A DNA stretch of 64,000 bases from positions 2,108,001 through 2,172,000 of the forward strand of contig JBANDB010000013.1 in NCBI GenBank assembly GCA_037576215.1. Direction: 5' to 3'. The notes beneath the pieces were generated by a model, which saw only the letters and a program-made list of their open reading frames with translations, was not told the DNA's origin and made no database searches. Below, one piece after another: positions 1 to 12,332 of this stretch. Source of the stretch: Armillaria gallica. Lineage: Eukaryota; Basidiomycota; Agaricomycetes; Agaricales; Physalacriaceae. Both the position numbers and the translations under genes were made by a program. The first letter of the stretch is position 1; every line of letters starts with the position of its first letter.

Positions 1-3000
1 ATCAGATACGACTGCGAGGTATGCTTATCTCTTTCTCTCTGTAAATAGCGTACTAACGCGGTTGTGTAGAACCACATGCGTCAAGCGCACAAAACCGAGC
101 AATTCTCTGTCTCCGCGGAGAATTTGGAGTATAAGGAGAGAGGTGCAATGGGTTCTAAATCCCATCTCCCATCCCATCCCATCCTTCCCATCCCATCCTT
201 CCGTCCTCCCCTCGCTCTCTACCCTAATATGACGTTTTGCCGAAATCCCGTGCTCGTGTGATGCGTTCGTTGACTTCGTGACGGGTCACCACACTGCCAG
301 CCTGAGCTTTGACCTCCATCGTCGACTTTGACGCGCATGGTAGGGCTTGTTCTTACGCTCTTGCTCTCCCTTTCATTGACTTGTTCTTCGATAGATTTGT
401 ATCACCGTTACCCTCAAGACTTACAATGGTAAAACGGACCAGTCCTAGCTCGTAGGCTCGTTTCCTTCACTGGTAGTAAGCCATTTTCTTTCATTTCTGA
501 TGATTCGTTATCTAAGGAGACATTTATGCAGGCGTTGGCCTGATGACTGGAATACACCCGGGAGCTGACGTTGACTAGAATATGGAGATTTGAAAGGTAT
601 GTTCATTTTATATTGTACGAGAGTTGGGCGTGCTGATAACCATCGTAGGCTCAGCACTCAGCTAGCTCGCCCTCCAGTGCATAGTAGCGCAACAGGCGGA
701 GACTCGCCGCCACGGACAACGTCTCGACATCGGACTTGTTTGGAGATGATAGCGTGGTGGGACAGGGTTCCAAGGTAAGCACCTTAGTTTTTCATTTTGA
801 TTTTTTCCGTTAACGGACCTTTTGCAGACGTTAACGTGAACGTACTCAAGATGTATAGGCAGTAAAATCGCCAAGGTATGTTTCTACTTTATCTGTTTTG
901 CATTGGATGTACTCAGCAGTCAAATCCAGGCAATCGTCTTCGATTCCCGGAAGCCACGTCTCGCGCTTACAGGCAAAATAATGGACTGCCGTCGCTATTC
1001 ACCGGATACGCTAACGGAGGGAAGGGAGGACGACCCGAGGTACGTTACACTTACTTTGGGTGAATCCTGACTAGGTGACTGACTCGTTGGGCTAGGACCC
1101 CGGAATGGGAGACGGCGCTTTGATGAACGGCGTGGGGTACGGCGTTGAGACGATAGGCGCAGATTCGCTTCGATGAGGTCATAGGGTGGTGCGTCGACCT
1201 CGGAGGGAGGCTGTGAAGGATACACGGCATAGGAGGGATCGTCGATGTCTGCGGGAGGAGCATGAACTCTGAGAGAGTGTGTCTTCGGCCTTCTATGGGT
1301 ATATCGGTGTACTGACGAGAAGCAGATAGGCAAAGTATGGCAGCATCCGCGGAATCGACGTCGCTCGCGGTACTCGGTCCGGACAGAATGCAAACGTCTT
1401 TTCTCTTATTCGCAACGGTCCTCTTTAACGCGGTGAACCGCGCCTTTCATCCGAACACGTCATACCTCGATCTTCCATACTAGAATTGAACTTGTTGGCC
1501 ACCAATCGTATTCTTGCAATGGCCCCGCACGCAAACAGTTCCACGACATTTCTCGAGTTTGCCTTTTATCCCGTCAGAAGACTCGAATGTCACGGTCAAC
1601 TCTCCTATGTCATTCGCTCGTCATGTTCCTGGCTCTGGCTTGACTCCCACCGAGCTCGAACTTACTTCGTCACTGGAACGGAATAAGATGCATGGCTCTT
1701 CCACCAAGAGTCTTGGTCCTGCATTTCGTCGTGTATCCAGATCCCCGGCAACCTACGCTCGCACTGGCTCTGCCTTGAGTCCCGTCATTGAGCAAAGCAC
1801 TGATGATGTTGGACTCCAGGGGGATGGTTCGTTACGCTCCCCCTACCACCTCGTTGGTAGCACTCCAAAAACTGCAGCCATATCAGCAGGGATTCGATGC
1901 CACTGGCAGCTGTATTGCGACGCGGAACATCTTCATTGCATCGATCCGGTCCAGGCCAGGACTGCGCTGAAAACGGGACTAGCCCCCATCCATATATCGA
2001 TGTTCTCTATCTCTGAAGAGTATTCATCAGTATTACTTTTTCAAGCACACCCAGCGAAAATCTCTCCTACTCATGCGAAGCTCCACTGGAGCGTCATCCT
2101 CTTGCTCCCGAAATATACCTCGATGTGCTGCAATGCTGGTCCCACTTTTCTCGTGTGCTATCTGGTTCTGATTTTTGTTCTATTCGATTGTGGCATGCGG
2201 TAATTCATTACGTGGAGTGACAGACGTGTCTTGTGTCACGCTGAAGTTCAACATCTTTCTTTCCTTCCACCATCCTCGCGTCCCATTTCGCTGTCGCCGC
2301 AGGTTCCTTGCTGTTGGGTGATTGATCCCGAGCTTGCCTTGTCCATCGGTGCCTTGATCGCGACTAACGTCACACTCGCAACTCTGTCTTTTACCACCAA
2401 CATCGAGCTCTGTGGTAAGCTCTTTCCTTGTCAACTTTAACGTTTCCTTACCTTTCATATTGTCTTACAGATGACAGTTACTTCATATCGCCCCAGTTTA
2501 GGTAGTGTGAGTTCAAATTGAACGACGGGATGGCTGGATTATCATGCAAAAGGTATGTTCGTATCGAAGGATTTCTTTGTTAAATTATTCATTATTGCCA
2601 GCAGCAGCTACTGTATCGATATTAGACGACGGTAGAGAATTTGTTGGGATGGAACGATGGGCGGCTGGACACGGGATACGGGAGGATTCTATTTTTTGGG
2701 GTGCGTACAGTTTCTTCCGCCCTTAGTGCAATCACTAATCAGAGCCGTTGTCGTTAGCACCGAACACGTTCCCATTTCGTTATCACCTCGATGCTCGCCC
2801 TCACAGGCTCAGTTTCGCTATCTAGTCAAAGCCAGGTTGCGACCGTTTCGGGGAATGTCAACAACGATTATGGATTAGAGAGACAGATGAGCTGTTACCC
2901 AAGAGGTTGGCAGAGATGCGTCGTCGGTGATCGAGGTGAGACTGCACTTTGCCCTTTTGCGCTCGAGTGCTAACTGGCAATCAAGGAAAGTAGATGGCGA

Positions 3001-3760
3001 GGAGTTCGGTCTCGCTGGGTGCAATAATTTAGGTAAGGACATGGCGATAAGGCATAGGTAAGTGAATTCAGCGTTGCTCATACTCAAGCTAACGAAACTT
3101 TAACCAGCGAGACACAACGAAGAGCGCTACGACCTGACCGTGGTGTACGTGGAATTCATTAGTAAGTAGACTTGTTTGATTCCGTTTTGCAAGCTCACCC
3201 TCTCTTGCAGGAGTGCCGATTCTGTGGAGTTGCGGCATGGAGGGATTGGCGGAGGCTGACCGAGGCGGGAGCATCCTCGACGTTGTAGCGAGTGGGAGAG
3301 CTGTCAGTTGAGGCTGAAGAGGAAGGGTGCAACACAGACCCAAATAGACAAGGGTCTTCTTTGCCGTCAACTACGACGACGGCTGCACTCGACCTGGCAT
3401 CGAGTCGTCCTCTCTCTAGTTCATCCGCACGCACGCAAACGTCAGGCTCGATGAAGGAATAGCAGCACAGAATGAACGATCAGAACGCTCAGCAACCGTA
3501 CAGCCATATCCCACCCAGGCGACGACCTTCACAACGGGAGTGCATCTAGGGATTTCTCCAATTTCTTCTGGAGTCCAGATGCAGCCAGTGTCAATATATT
3601 ATGGGGAGAGCTGAGCGTACGGCTGATGAGTTGAAGAATTTCTGGAATGAGGTGTGGATGCTCGTCGAGACATGCAGCCATCGCTGACTTTCTCTCAGGT
3701 CTGCTGTCAAGGAAGAGTCTCTTTCGTACTGCAGGCTCGCTGCGCTTCGTGTTACGCCAT
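1..3760. other. CpG-rich stretch without a convincing gene
   Basis: No ORF here shows a recognisable domain. The sequence is rich in CpG and in intron-like signals (GTAAG/GTATG donors, CTAAC or CTGAC branch points, CAG/TAG acceptors about 50 nt apart), resembling the repeat blocks upstream of the HET genes. A polypyrimidine microsatellite of CCCATC/CCTTCC type lies at about 165-210. A segment near 2,245 (AAGTTCAACATCTTTCTTTC) recurs at 25,038, where it follows an ATG instead of a CTG, so a short shared exon may be decayed in one or both copies. Confidence 0.5.
1290..1600 (+). repeat. Dispersed repeat fragment, copy near 23,770
   Basis: About 300 bp is clearly related, roughly 80-85% by eye, to 23,770-24,060. 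Shared anchors are AGGCAAAGTATGG, GCATCCGCGGA, TCGACGTC and TTGGCCACCAATCGTATTC. Shorter pieces of the same block recur at 4,890-4,930 and 27,755-27,800. The reading frames of the copies are not conserved relative to each other, which argues against the local ORFs being real genes. Confidence 0.7.
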
Positions 3761-3769
3761 CACTGTGCG

Positions 3770-5900
3770 GGATGTTGAGTCCGGGCTCGTTGATGTGTCA
3801 CGGTGACACTGGATCACGCTGGAAAGACGAACACGGATCACCAACATTGCGAGAGGTAAGCACGTTTCACAGTGTTATTTCCTTGCCGTTAACTCATTTC
3901 ATGTTTCCAGACCTTGCAGCAAGACAGAGCGACAGTTTGGACAGTAACTCTGTTTTTTTCGGACATGGCTGGGTAGCTCCAACCTGGGCTCGGTGAGCTC
4001 CCTCGTTAGAAGATTTTCATTCACTGCTGACTGTAGGTATTGGACAGGTCCAGAGCTCTACGCAGCATCCGTGGCCAGTCCTCATCGATGTATCGTCAAC
4101 CGCAGTGAAGGGTGGATATGGGTCTAATTGTATGTCGGATGCATTGTCATCTGCGAATATCGACTAATTAGATTTTGCTAGGAAGGAAACTTGCCGTCGA
4201 GCAAGCCTGTGGAACAAAGAAAACCAACAAAGGTGGTTTTGGTGGTGCGTGCAACCGCATGCTGGTCGTTAACGTTGATTCCTTACCTATCTAATTCCAG
4301 GGTGAACGTTGAACCAGTCAATCTTTGCTGGCGACAGATCGTCCTCTCCCATCCCTATCGCTGCGACCATCCCGTTCAACATTGGTATGTATCCTGGCCC
4401 TCGTTCGTGCCATCGAGGACTAATGGCTAGGTTAGGACTTGAATACGGAGGGCGTCGACGGCCAGTGGATCGCGAAGGTATGACCGATTTTCGATGTACG
4501 AGTCACCGAGGAGCTAACTGGATTCATGCAGTGACTGCCGACTATGCCCAAGGAATACTTGCGGGCGTGCATGGAGGGTCGCCCGTGCGTGCGGATGGTG
4601 AGAGGAGGGGTAGCGCGGATTGGCAGGCAAGGATGGTCGGACACTTCTTTGATTAGCCTAGATCGGTGGTTTTCGCCACTCGGATGCGGGTTGGTACATC
4701 CACGGGGGTAGTTTGCGGATGTCGGATGGGACGTCGAGCAGTCTTGTAGCCGGACAGCGCAGTACTTGCAGTGAAGATATTCTTCAGCGTTCTACGTCCA
4801 CGGAGATGGTGTGCGGATACTTGGATGGGGAAGCGTAGACATCGCACTGAATGTGATACATGCATGCAGTGATACGGCAAGGTACGGCAGCATCCCCGGA
4901 GTCGACGTCACTCACGGTACCATCCCAGTCTCGTTGATGGGTTCGTTGATTCTGTGACGCTTGTCACGGTACCAGCGTGAACCTGTACCACGACCATCTG
5001 GAAGGTATGAGTGCGTATGCTGCATGTTTCCTTCCTCTTTACTGACTTACATGTGGAGCAGTGTTTCGTTTCATCTCTTCAAGACTCAATACCAGTACGA
5101 AGGTATGCATCGCCTCGACATTATCTGATTGCGTACCGATATTGATCTTTAGTCTTCTCCGTTTTTGGACCGGCGAGCGACGATAATGGATGTGATATGG
5201 AGCTGAAATGGTTGACATGGTACGTTTGGTGCAGTCTTTTCCTCTTCCATTGAGTAATTGGCATTGCGTCCTGTAGGCTTCTGCTGTCCTTCAAGTTGGC
5301 ATATCTGGCCACCATAGGGCCTAGGAGTGGACACCTGAGACTGAAGATTTGGCTCGAAGGTGTAGACTGCAGGGCAGCGATGCTAGGATGAGGTGGGCTC
5401 GCTTTTTTACCTATGTACTGCGTGAATGCTGACAGCCTCATTTTGCAGTCGGCTACCTTTCTTTGATCTGTAGCGATGCAAGCACGGCCGATGTTCAAGT
5501 AGGGCATTCCTCGACTCTGACAGCCTCTACGAATTAACGACGACGTTGCAGTTCTCTCGAATCAAGCGGGCTGGATAGCGAGGGACGACGAACGAGGTGG
5601 ACGGGTGGACGTGTGTGTGCACATTGGTAAGCAGGCGGTAATACTGTTACGAGGCGTGTGCTACCATAGCGGGGATAGCACCGTAGGTTCCTGGGAGAGA
5701 GGGTCATGGATTAGCTAGGGAAGAGGGTGCCTCCTAATAATAGCATGTACCTTGTAGACGCTGGAGTGAGTTTATGAGACAGCGCGCGCGCCTCCATGCC
5801 ATGCGGCGATCCAACGTCTTTTTCTCTGGGAGGAATTTAACGGGCGGTTTCGCAGGCGTGCAACCCATTGTTGAGTCGATATCAACTACGCCTTGAATGT
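3770..5900 (+). repeat. HET-upstream repeat block, copy A
   Basis: This block precedes the intact HET gene. It is related block by block to 26,600-28,820 (copy B) and partly to 14,150-15,180 (copy C) and 23,640-25,000 (copy D). It reads like a spliced transcript: segments of 40-100 bp alternate with ~50-nt stretches that have GT donors, branch-point-like CTAAT/CTAAC and AG acceptors, for example 4,385-4,430 and 4,478-4,531. The same intron-like pieces occur at matching places in copies B and C, but exon reading frames are not kept open across copies. It may be a decayed multi-exon gene, a non-coding RNA, or the 5' part of a mobile unit carrying the HET gene. I do not recognise an encoded product. 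Confidence 0.65.
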
Positions 5901-6087
5901 ATGTCGTCGCAGACGGGATAAATTGATCAAAATCTTCACGTGTGCACCATGTTCCCAGGCTGTCTCTTGCGGCATTGTTCGCATGTGTGTCAGGGCTGAG
6001 GTGTGCTTTGTCTTCCAACACATGTCCACGGGCGACTCGAGCACCTCTTCTCTGCACTCCCTGGACGATATCTTGAAATGGGAAATA

Positions 6088-6157
6088 GTGAGTACAGTTA
6101 ATGTACGATCGTGTCGAGTCCTTATTTCGACGATGTTAGCGCTATCAAGAATTACAG
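6088..6157 (+). other. Probable 5'UTR intron of the HET gene
   Basis: A 70-nt stretch begins GTGAGTAC and ends TTACAG, 75 nt upstream of the chosen HET start codon. The counterpart in the duplicate locus (donor GTGAGTAC near 29,029) is preserved. Splicing it would not keep an upstream ATG frame open into the HET frame, so a leader intron fits better than a coding one. Confidence 0.45.
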
Positions 6158-6231
6158 GAACTGTGCTTTGGATTCGCATCAGATCGATTTGGGAACGCTT
6201 GCGCTCTGTATTCACGACTCTACAGAGACCA

Positions 6232-8228
6232 ATGGATTCACCTCCGAGCGTAGTCTCTGTTTCAGATGGGAATACCAACTTGATTGTCCCTTCAGAGACA
6301 GTAGAGGAGACCCCGACCGGGGGTGATTGTTCAGAAGATGGGGAATCTGTGTCGGAGGTGACAGCTGATTCATCAGGCACCGTGCAACCAGAAGTAGCCT
6401 CAGCATCGTCGGTGGCGGGTCCTCAGATTGATCCTGTGGATGACGTCGATGAAGAGTCAAACAGTGATTCTGATACTGATTCTAACGGGGAGTCTTTTTA
6501 TGATCGTTATAGAAGGAAATGGGTATGTCAGTCAGCAACACAGACAGAAAATAAATTCAAATGTATTTCCAGGGCATCACTCTTCCCGAAGTCACCCTTT
6601 CCGCGTTCACTGAGACCGGCCAAGCGGAATCGTCTATCACGGTTCCAAACCAGCGGTCGTACACTAGTCAAAGTCCTATTATATCATCCTCCCTCGCGGA
6701 CACTCCCTGTGCTGCCCTTGGCATTGAGGGGGTCTTAGATCAACTGAATGCCACACTCGGAACATCATACACCCTTGACACCCCGTCTCTCTCCTCAGTT
6801 CTGAATGAGTGCCTTGAGAAGAACAACGACTTTGGAATGGCTTACGCCTGCCTTCGCCCAGTATGGAACACATATGGCAATAGCGACATCCAAAACGAAC
6901 TTCGCAGACGTGAAAAAGAGGACAAGGAGTGGAGAGAAAAAGCACTGGTATGGAACCGCATTGTTGAACCGCGTTTGCCACCTCGACGTGTTTGGGACCT
7001 GTACAGCAATCGTGTGGTGCCTTCATGGATCACTGCTGCAGTGTCAATACCATTTTGGAAGAATTATAAAGAAAAGCCAATGCCAATTTCGCATGCATGG
7101 GTGGATGAAAAGGATCGTGTGGATGTGTGGATATCTACCAACAGGAAGGAGTGGCCAGTGCCAATCCCAAAGGGCACCAGTCTCGAACTCATCCGCATTG
7201 AGATGCTCAATCTGGGAGTGGAGTACACATGGCTGGATGTGCTCTGTTTGAGGCAGAAAGGGGGGCTATGGGAGGATCTGCGTCTGGAGGAGTGGAAGCT
7301 GGACATCCCCACAATTGGACATGTGTATGACATGGCCACAGTTGTGATCTACCTGAGTGGACTGGGGCGACCATTGGGTTTGAAGGATGGTGACTTGGAC
7401 AGTGATCAGTGTTGGTTTCAACGTGCATGGACAGTCCAGGAGGTTGGAGAGGATAGGATCATTGCTGGGGATACACCAGATGGACCCATGCATGCCAGAA
7501 CAATAGACAAGGATGGGAACTATGAGACAGACTTGCTGACAAGGTTTCACAAACAGCTGAAGTTGGTGAAGGAGAGCAGAGGCCTATTTGGCTTACTGGC
7601 AAAAATGCAGCAGCGAGTGTCAACTAATCCAGTGGACAGAGTGGCTGGACTTGCATTCCCTCTGTACTCCAGTATAATACCTGCCTACCATGAGAGTGAG
7701 TCTCTTGAGGATGCATGGACAGCACTGGTGGATACAATGAACCCTTATGAACGGGGGAATTCCCTCTTTATGTATCCTGGAGCTGGACTTGGATGCAAAA
7801 AATGGAGACCAACATGGAAGCAGATCATGACAGAGCCTCTGCCAGATGATAGTAATTGCCGTACTTATGTTGAGTATGATGAGAAGACAGGTGATGACAG
7901 GTATGAGGGTTGTTGCATTGAAAAGGGGCTTGTGCAGAGATTGGATGTGGGATCAGCAGAAGGGTGTGATCAATATGGGGAGTTGATTGTTGAAGACACC
8001 AGTGGGATTGCACACACATTCAAAATCTGTGTCACCCACCAATGTCTGATACCTGAAGATGTATACACACTGCTTGGGGATCATTATCACTGGAACTGGG
8101 CTGTAGGAAGACAACTGCCAGAACAGAAATTTGAGAAAGTATCAGTGTTCAAGATGGATGGCTGGGAAGAAAAAGAAAAGTTAAAGAATTTGAATGTATT
8201 TTCAAAGTCTCGCAATGTACTTGTTTGA
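6232..8228 (+). CDS. HET-domain protein, intact, two exons
   Basis: Exons are 6232-6522 and 6573-8228. The 50-nt phase-0 intron starts GTATGTCAG and ends TTTCCAG, and the product is 648 aa. The first ~100 residues are acidic and Ser/Thr-rich and look disordered. The HET domain follows: ISHAW at ~269-273, YTWLDVLCLRQ at 315-325 and CWFQRAWTVQE at 377-387, the three motifs typical of basidiomycete HET-like proteins. In ascomycetes, HET-domain proteins trigger cell death on non-self recognition; the role in mushrooms is largely untested. The start MDSPPSV was chosen because it is conserved in the duplicate at 29,175 and the upstream sequence contains a probable leader intron. An alternative start at 6022 needs the intron retained. 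CpG content falls sharply inside exon 2. It is the only large gene here without visible damage. Confidence 0.85.
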
Positions 8229-10247
8229 TTTTACTACTGGCTAGGGGTATTGGGTACAAGAGTTTTTGGCCATTTTTGTGTTCTTACTCAATTTCAATGC
8301 TTCATAACAGATCAGAAATGGATGTAAGTCATCATGAAGACTTTAATGTACTATCCAATCCCTGGTTGCCATGTCTTGAGTTGTTTTGCACATGTTAACA
8401 CTTTGCTTTCCAAATTTGGACTCAATATTATTCATGACCTGAGCATTTTATGATCTTGATGGTGAGTGCTTAGAGACAGAGGTAATTTTTTTTAGATGAT
8501 GTATTCTCATTACAATATAGAACAGTTTTATGTCCCCAGAAACATGTATAACACCAAGAATACACAATGCTGGTAAAACTAGTACTTCTATTCCCATTCC
8601 CCTCTTCTCTGTATCCTTCTTTCTCCCTTCCCACCTTGTCTCACTGTCTAATGCTCTCATTTATGTTGAGCTCACTGCTGTTGTCATTCTTCATGGTCAT
8701 TGGCGAATTTCCCACTTTGCATCTATTGATGCATTGTGGTCTCATGACTTGAACTCTGTGCTTGGTGACACGCTCTATAAGCATTTACATGTGTAATTTT
8801 GCAGTTTCTACAAATGAATACATGCTACAAGGCCCAGATACTAAGGCACTGAGAAACACAACAGAGCACAATGATTATAATGCCAGTAATGAGATTACCA
8901 GAGTAAAGCTGGGTGGAGCACATGACTTAACCTAAGAACAGTACTAGAAAGGCTGCACTAGGTATAAAGTCCCAGTGCTTGACACTAAGTGCTCTGACAA
9001 GGCATAGCATATGTGCACTACACATAGAGCAGGACATGCTTGTGAGATAATTAAGACTTCATGCAGCATTGACCTATGATGTGCAAGGCATGGCTGACCT
9101 GGCACTTGGCACTCTAGACTTTGTGATGTCAGAATTCGAGTAAATCCAAAGTTTCTGACTTCGGCCAGAGCATGTGAGGCCTAGACAAGGAGCTAGTTGC
9201 CTTCACTACCAAAGAAATGCCTAGAAGAAGGTTATAAAGTGAAATAAGAGTCACACAATAGGCTGCAACTCTGAGGAGATAGCAACCGACATCAATACAC
9301 ATGTAATAACACTGCTAACCGACATCGCAACACTCAGAGACAGGATCTGGCCCCAAGTTGGACTCCTGAGTCAGCGCCAAGCTATGGTGTGATAATGGTG
9401 ACATGTGCAGAATGCAGGCAAAGGAGCTCAGCAACCTAAATAATACTATATTTGGTGGTACTAATTTGTAGAACGTAAAATAGATAAATGGCGCAGTGTA
9501 ATGGTAGTGTACAAGTTTTGGATCCCTGTTGTAGTCGTACACAAGCCCTCCGCTTGACACCCTAGCTTCAGGATTAGTTTGTAACTTCGAGTGAGAGAAT
9601 ATACCTGTGATTGATAGCATTTCAAGTGAACTGAGTTGCACATGAGACATAGAAAGCTAGCACAACACTTGTGCTACTGTTGATTGATTGGTTGACTTGA
9701 GCTCTAACCTGAGAAGAAGAGTTTAGTGTCATTGTGGATGTGCTCTTGTGTTTTGAGGGTTTCTTGTGATGCGAGGCACTACAGGTGGCAGAGGTTCAAA
9801 CCCTTTGGCTTGATTAGTGCTCGCTTGAGGGTATATATTTCCCAAGTGGCATAGGTTTAGACCCTTTGGCTTGCAGACAGTGTTTTATAAGGTTTTGTGT
9901 GTCTCTGGATTGCATAGGTTAGAACCCTGTGGATCTACGATTGGTTTGGAAGCTTGAGCATGTAGGTTTGAATCCTGTGGCTTTAGTGGAAGGTTTTGTG
10001 AAGTGTTTCTGCTTAGAATGTGAAGCTTTGAGTCATGTGTTGTGTGTTCCAAGTCATTTGAGGTCATTCCACATGTCACTCTAGACTTTGTGAGGGTTTT
10101 GTGTGCGTCTCTTGATGTTGTGTGTATTGTACTACACCTTGCCTTGAGGCCCAGCGACAACTGTTGCTCCTCTTGTTATTAAAAGCCTTTGGACTTAGAG
10201 AAATCTAGATACTTGGCATGCACTATTGCTATACTTGTGTATCCTAT
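8229..10247. other. Non-coding, degenerate repeats
   Basis: No supported gene. Low CpG content. Between 9,780 and 9,990 a degenerate motif like GGTTTGAACCCTNTGGCTT recurs four times (near 9,792, 9,852, 9,915 and 9,965) at roughly 50-60 nt spacing. The stretch just before 10,248 is probably part of an eroded retrotransposon leader or LTR (see next entry), but its LTR boundaries could not be found. Confidence 0.5.
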
Positions 10248-10415
10248 ATTCTGAGAGTTTGGTTGTTCTGTTTCTATCTGCTTCTATCGCATCAGAATCC
10301 CCCACAAACTTGAGGGTTTGTGTGTGTAGTGTTGGGTGTGGGTGTGGGTGTGATCAGTGTCTTTGATGCTGTTTCATTTCTAGCTTGCATGCACAGAGTC
10401 TCTTCACCAGTTGGG
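10248..10415 (+). mobile_element. Relic of gypsy leader region
   Basis: The segment from ATTCTGAGAGTTTGG to AGAGTCTCTTCA matches the reverse complement of the window's last ~160 bases (64,000 down to ~63,840). Shared pieces include GAGGGTTTGTGTGTGTAGTG, TTGGGTGTG, TGATCAGTGTCTT and GATGCTGTT. That end of the window lies upstream of the gag ORF of the gypsy element, so this is a second, truncated copy of the same family in the opposite orientation. No gag follows: a TIR element begins at 10,453. Confidence 0.7.
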
Positions 10416-10452
10416 CAGGTTTTGATTGCCAAGTATTTTTCCCTGTTGTTGG

Positions 10453-11110
10453 TGACTTACCCAGTAAGACCCCTGGGAAAAACTGGCACATGACCGGTAA
10501 CTTCGGTCAACCTCGAACCGGTTAGTGTTTCAACACCAAGTCTGTTGTCTTTTGTCATATACATACACAGCTGCTAGTCATTCACTGCCAAATCCTGCTT
10601 TTCGTGGCTTTTATATTTACTGATGTACTGTATCTGTGATAAAATTTATCAGATACATAAAATGTCTGCTCCCCACTGTTTTTGTGCTTGAGGAATGCAA
10701 TGAGGAATTTATGGAGAAATTACATACTTGTACTGTCTTCTCGCATTGTCATGGTTGCTGAGCAAATTAGCTTAGAAAATACCCACCTTTACAAGTACCT
10801 GTAAACTTGCAACCACTCTTTGTAATGTAGTCAGTGCATCAATTATTTGAGATATAATTTTTCAAAATAACTTGAGGTGAACTTGATAGCATTATAAGAT
10901 AACAGGTGCAGCTCTATAGCTTTTTTATATGAATCATCATTAATTTTTACCATGTGGAAGTGGCTGTGTATGCCTTTCCAAATTCTGTACAACAAACTGG
11001 GACAGTGGACTTCGTGTTGAAGAAAATTTGAACTTCTGCTGACCAGTTCAAAGTTGACTGGAGTTACCAGTCATGTGCCAGTTTTTCCCAGGGGTCTTAC
11101 TGGGTAAGTT
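10453..11110. mobile_element. 658-bp non-autonomous TIR element (hAT-like)
   Basis: Terminal inverted repeats of about 68 bp begin ACTTACCCAGTAAGACCCC at 10,455 and end at 11,109. The outer ~40 bp are identical, and the inner ~28 bp differ only by transitions. The flanks carry an identical 8-mer, GTTGTTGG, at 10,445-10,452 and 11,111-11,118, the target-site length of hAT elements, although the 8-mer is itself low in complexity. The interior is AT-rich and non-coding. No second copy is in the window. Confidence 0.75.
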
Positions 11111-11439
11111 GTTGTTGGCTGCTATCTTGGTTTGTATTTTGTCATTGAGCTCATTTCTTTTGTGCTTCAGTTTGTTTTCTCACTGCTTGACTGCAGGTTG
11201 GATGCTCTCCAACTCGATAACCATAACAGTGACATGTCATTGAGCGCTTCAAGGTATGTGTTTCCTGCATGGTCTTTTAGTACCTTATTGACAAGGAACA
11301 TCAAAGTATAGCCCAAATTTATTCCATCCGTTAATCAATGTACGTGCAAGGCTTTATATACTTTCCCTGGCTGACCTTTCCCTCCTCCTCTTTCTTAGTT
11401 GCTTGTTGATTCAATGAGCCTCAAACAATTGTCCACCTC

Positions 11440-11960
11440 CAAGACCAGGCCATTCATTCACACTGTGCATCTGTATGTATGCCATTTTCCCAATCCTGCC
11501 AATCTCGCTGACGATCATCCTAGCTCAAACACCAACTCTGCATGCCATGAATCTGACACATCAATGTTTTCTCAACTGTACACCAAGCTGAAAACCAGGA
11601 CTCTGCGCTGAGACTGCATATTATCATCTTGCAAGCAAGCACCAACGGTCGTCACTGGATGGGCAAGACAGGATGAGGTAGAGGGAATACACATGCGAGA
11701 GAGAGGGCCAGCTCAAACACCAGCCCATTCATTCACATCATGAGTCAGCCTGATCTTCACAGTGCTGCCATTCTTGCTGATGATCACCCAAGCCTCAATA
11801 CCGACTCCGCCCACCATGTACCTGACTGCAATAACATCTTCTGAACTGTATGCTAAGCTGAAGACTCGGAATTTGCACTGAAACGAGAGTAGGCGAGTAA
11901 GCATGGATGGGAGTCATTGCTGGATGGGATGAGATGGAGGGAATATATGTGAGAGAGAGT
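11440..11960 (+). repeat. Two degenerate ~270-bp tandem units
   Basis: Unit 1 (~11,440-11,690) and unit 2 (~11,715-11,950) share, in order, CCATTCATTCACA, CTGACGATCA or CTGATGATCA, ACTGTA..AAGCTGAA, GGATGGG and GAGGGAATA. Intervals between anchors are close to 270 bp. No ORF spans both units, so this is probably an old local duplication. Confidence 0.6.
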
Positions 11961-12332
11961 CTCAGAGAAAGGGCATGGGCAGAGATGGTGAGTACTTCTC
12001 CTTGTCTCCAATTCACATGCACTCAGACATGTGTAGCCCAACCACCTCCTCAATGCACACCTGATGGCATGCCTGCCCCTCAAAATTTCAACGTTGCACC
12101 CTTGCTTACGCGGTCGCCAATCTCGTATGAGGATGACTGACTCTTTGATGTCAAGCTTGAGGTAAGCAGCCTGTTTGATGCATAGCACTGAAGCTAACAA
12201 GCCTTCTGGTGTGCACCAGAGTCAAGGAAGGAGCAGCTAGTGATGGAGACTTGGTCATGGGGAGGGGATGGACATCAGCATGTGTGGGGAGTGGAGGTGT
12301 CCAGATGGATGGAGGGTCAGGCTGAAGGGCAG

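Noticed and set aside
995..1393. 132-codon minus-strand ORF
   Set aside because: Pro/Ser/Arg-rich text typical of a shadow frame in CpG-rich DNA; overlaps the dispersed repeat and shows no motif.
1514..2203. 229-codon plus-strand ORF
   Set aside because: No recognisable domain, and the related block at 23,826-24,060 does not keep the frame, so it is probably a chance ORF in repeat DNA.
5886..6460. Minus-strand ORFs opposite the HET gene leader
   Set aside because: They are antisense to the conserved exon 1 and its leader, and the frames are not kept in the duplicate at 29 kb.
9485..9560. tRNA-like stretch GGCGCAGTGTAATGGTAG
   Set aside because: It resembles a tRNA D-arm (A box), but no B box (GGTTCGANTCC) or acceptor stem can be paired at the right distance on either strand.
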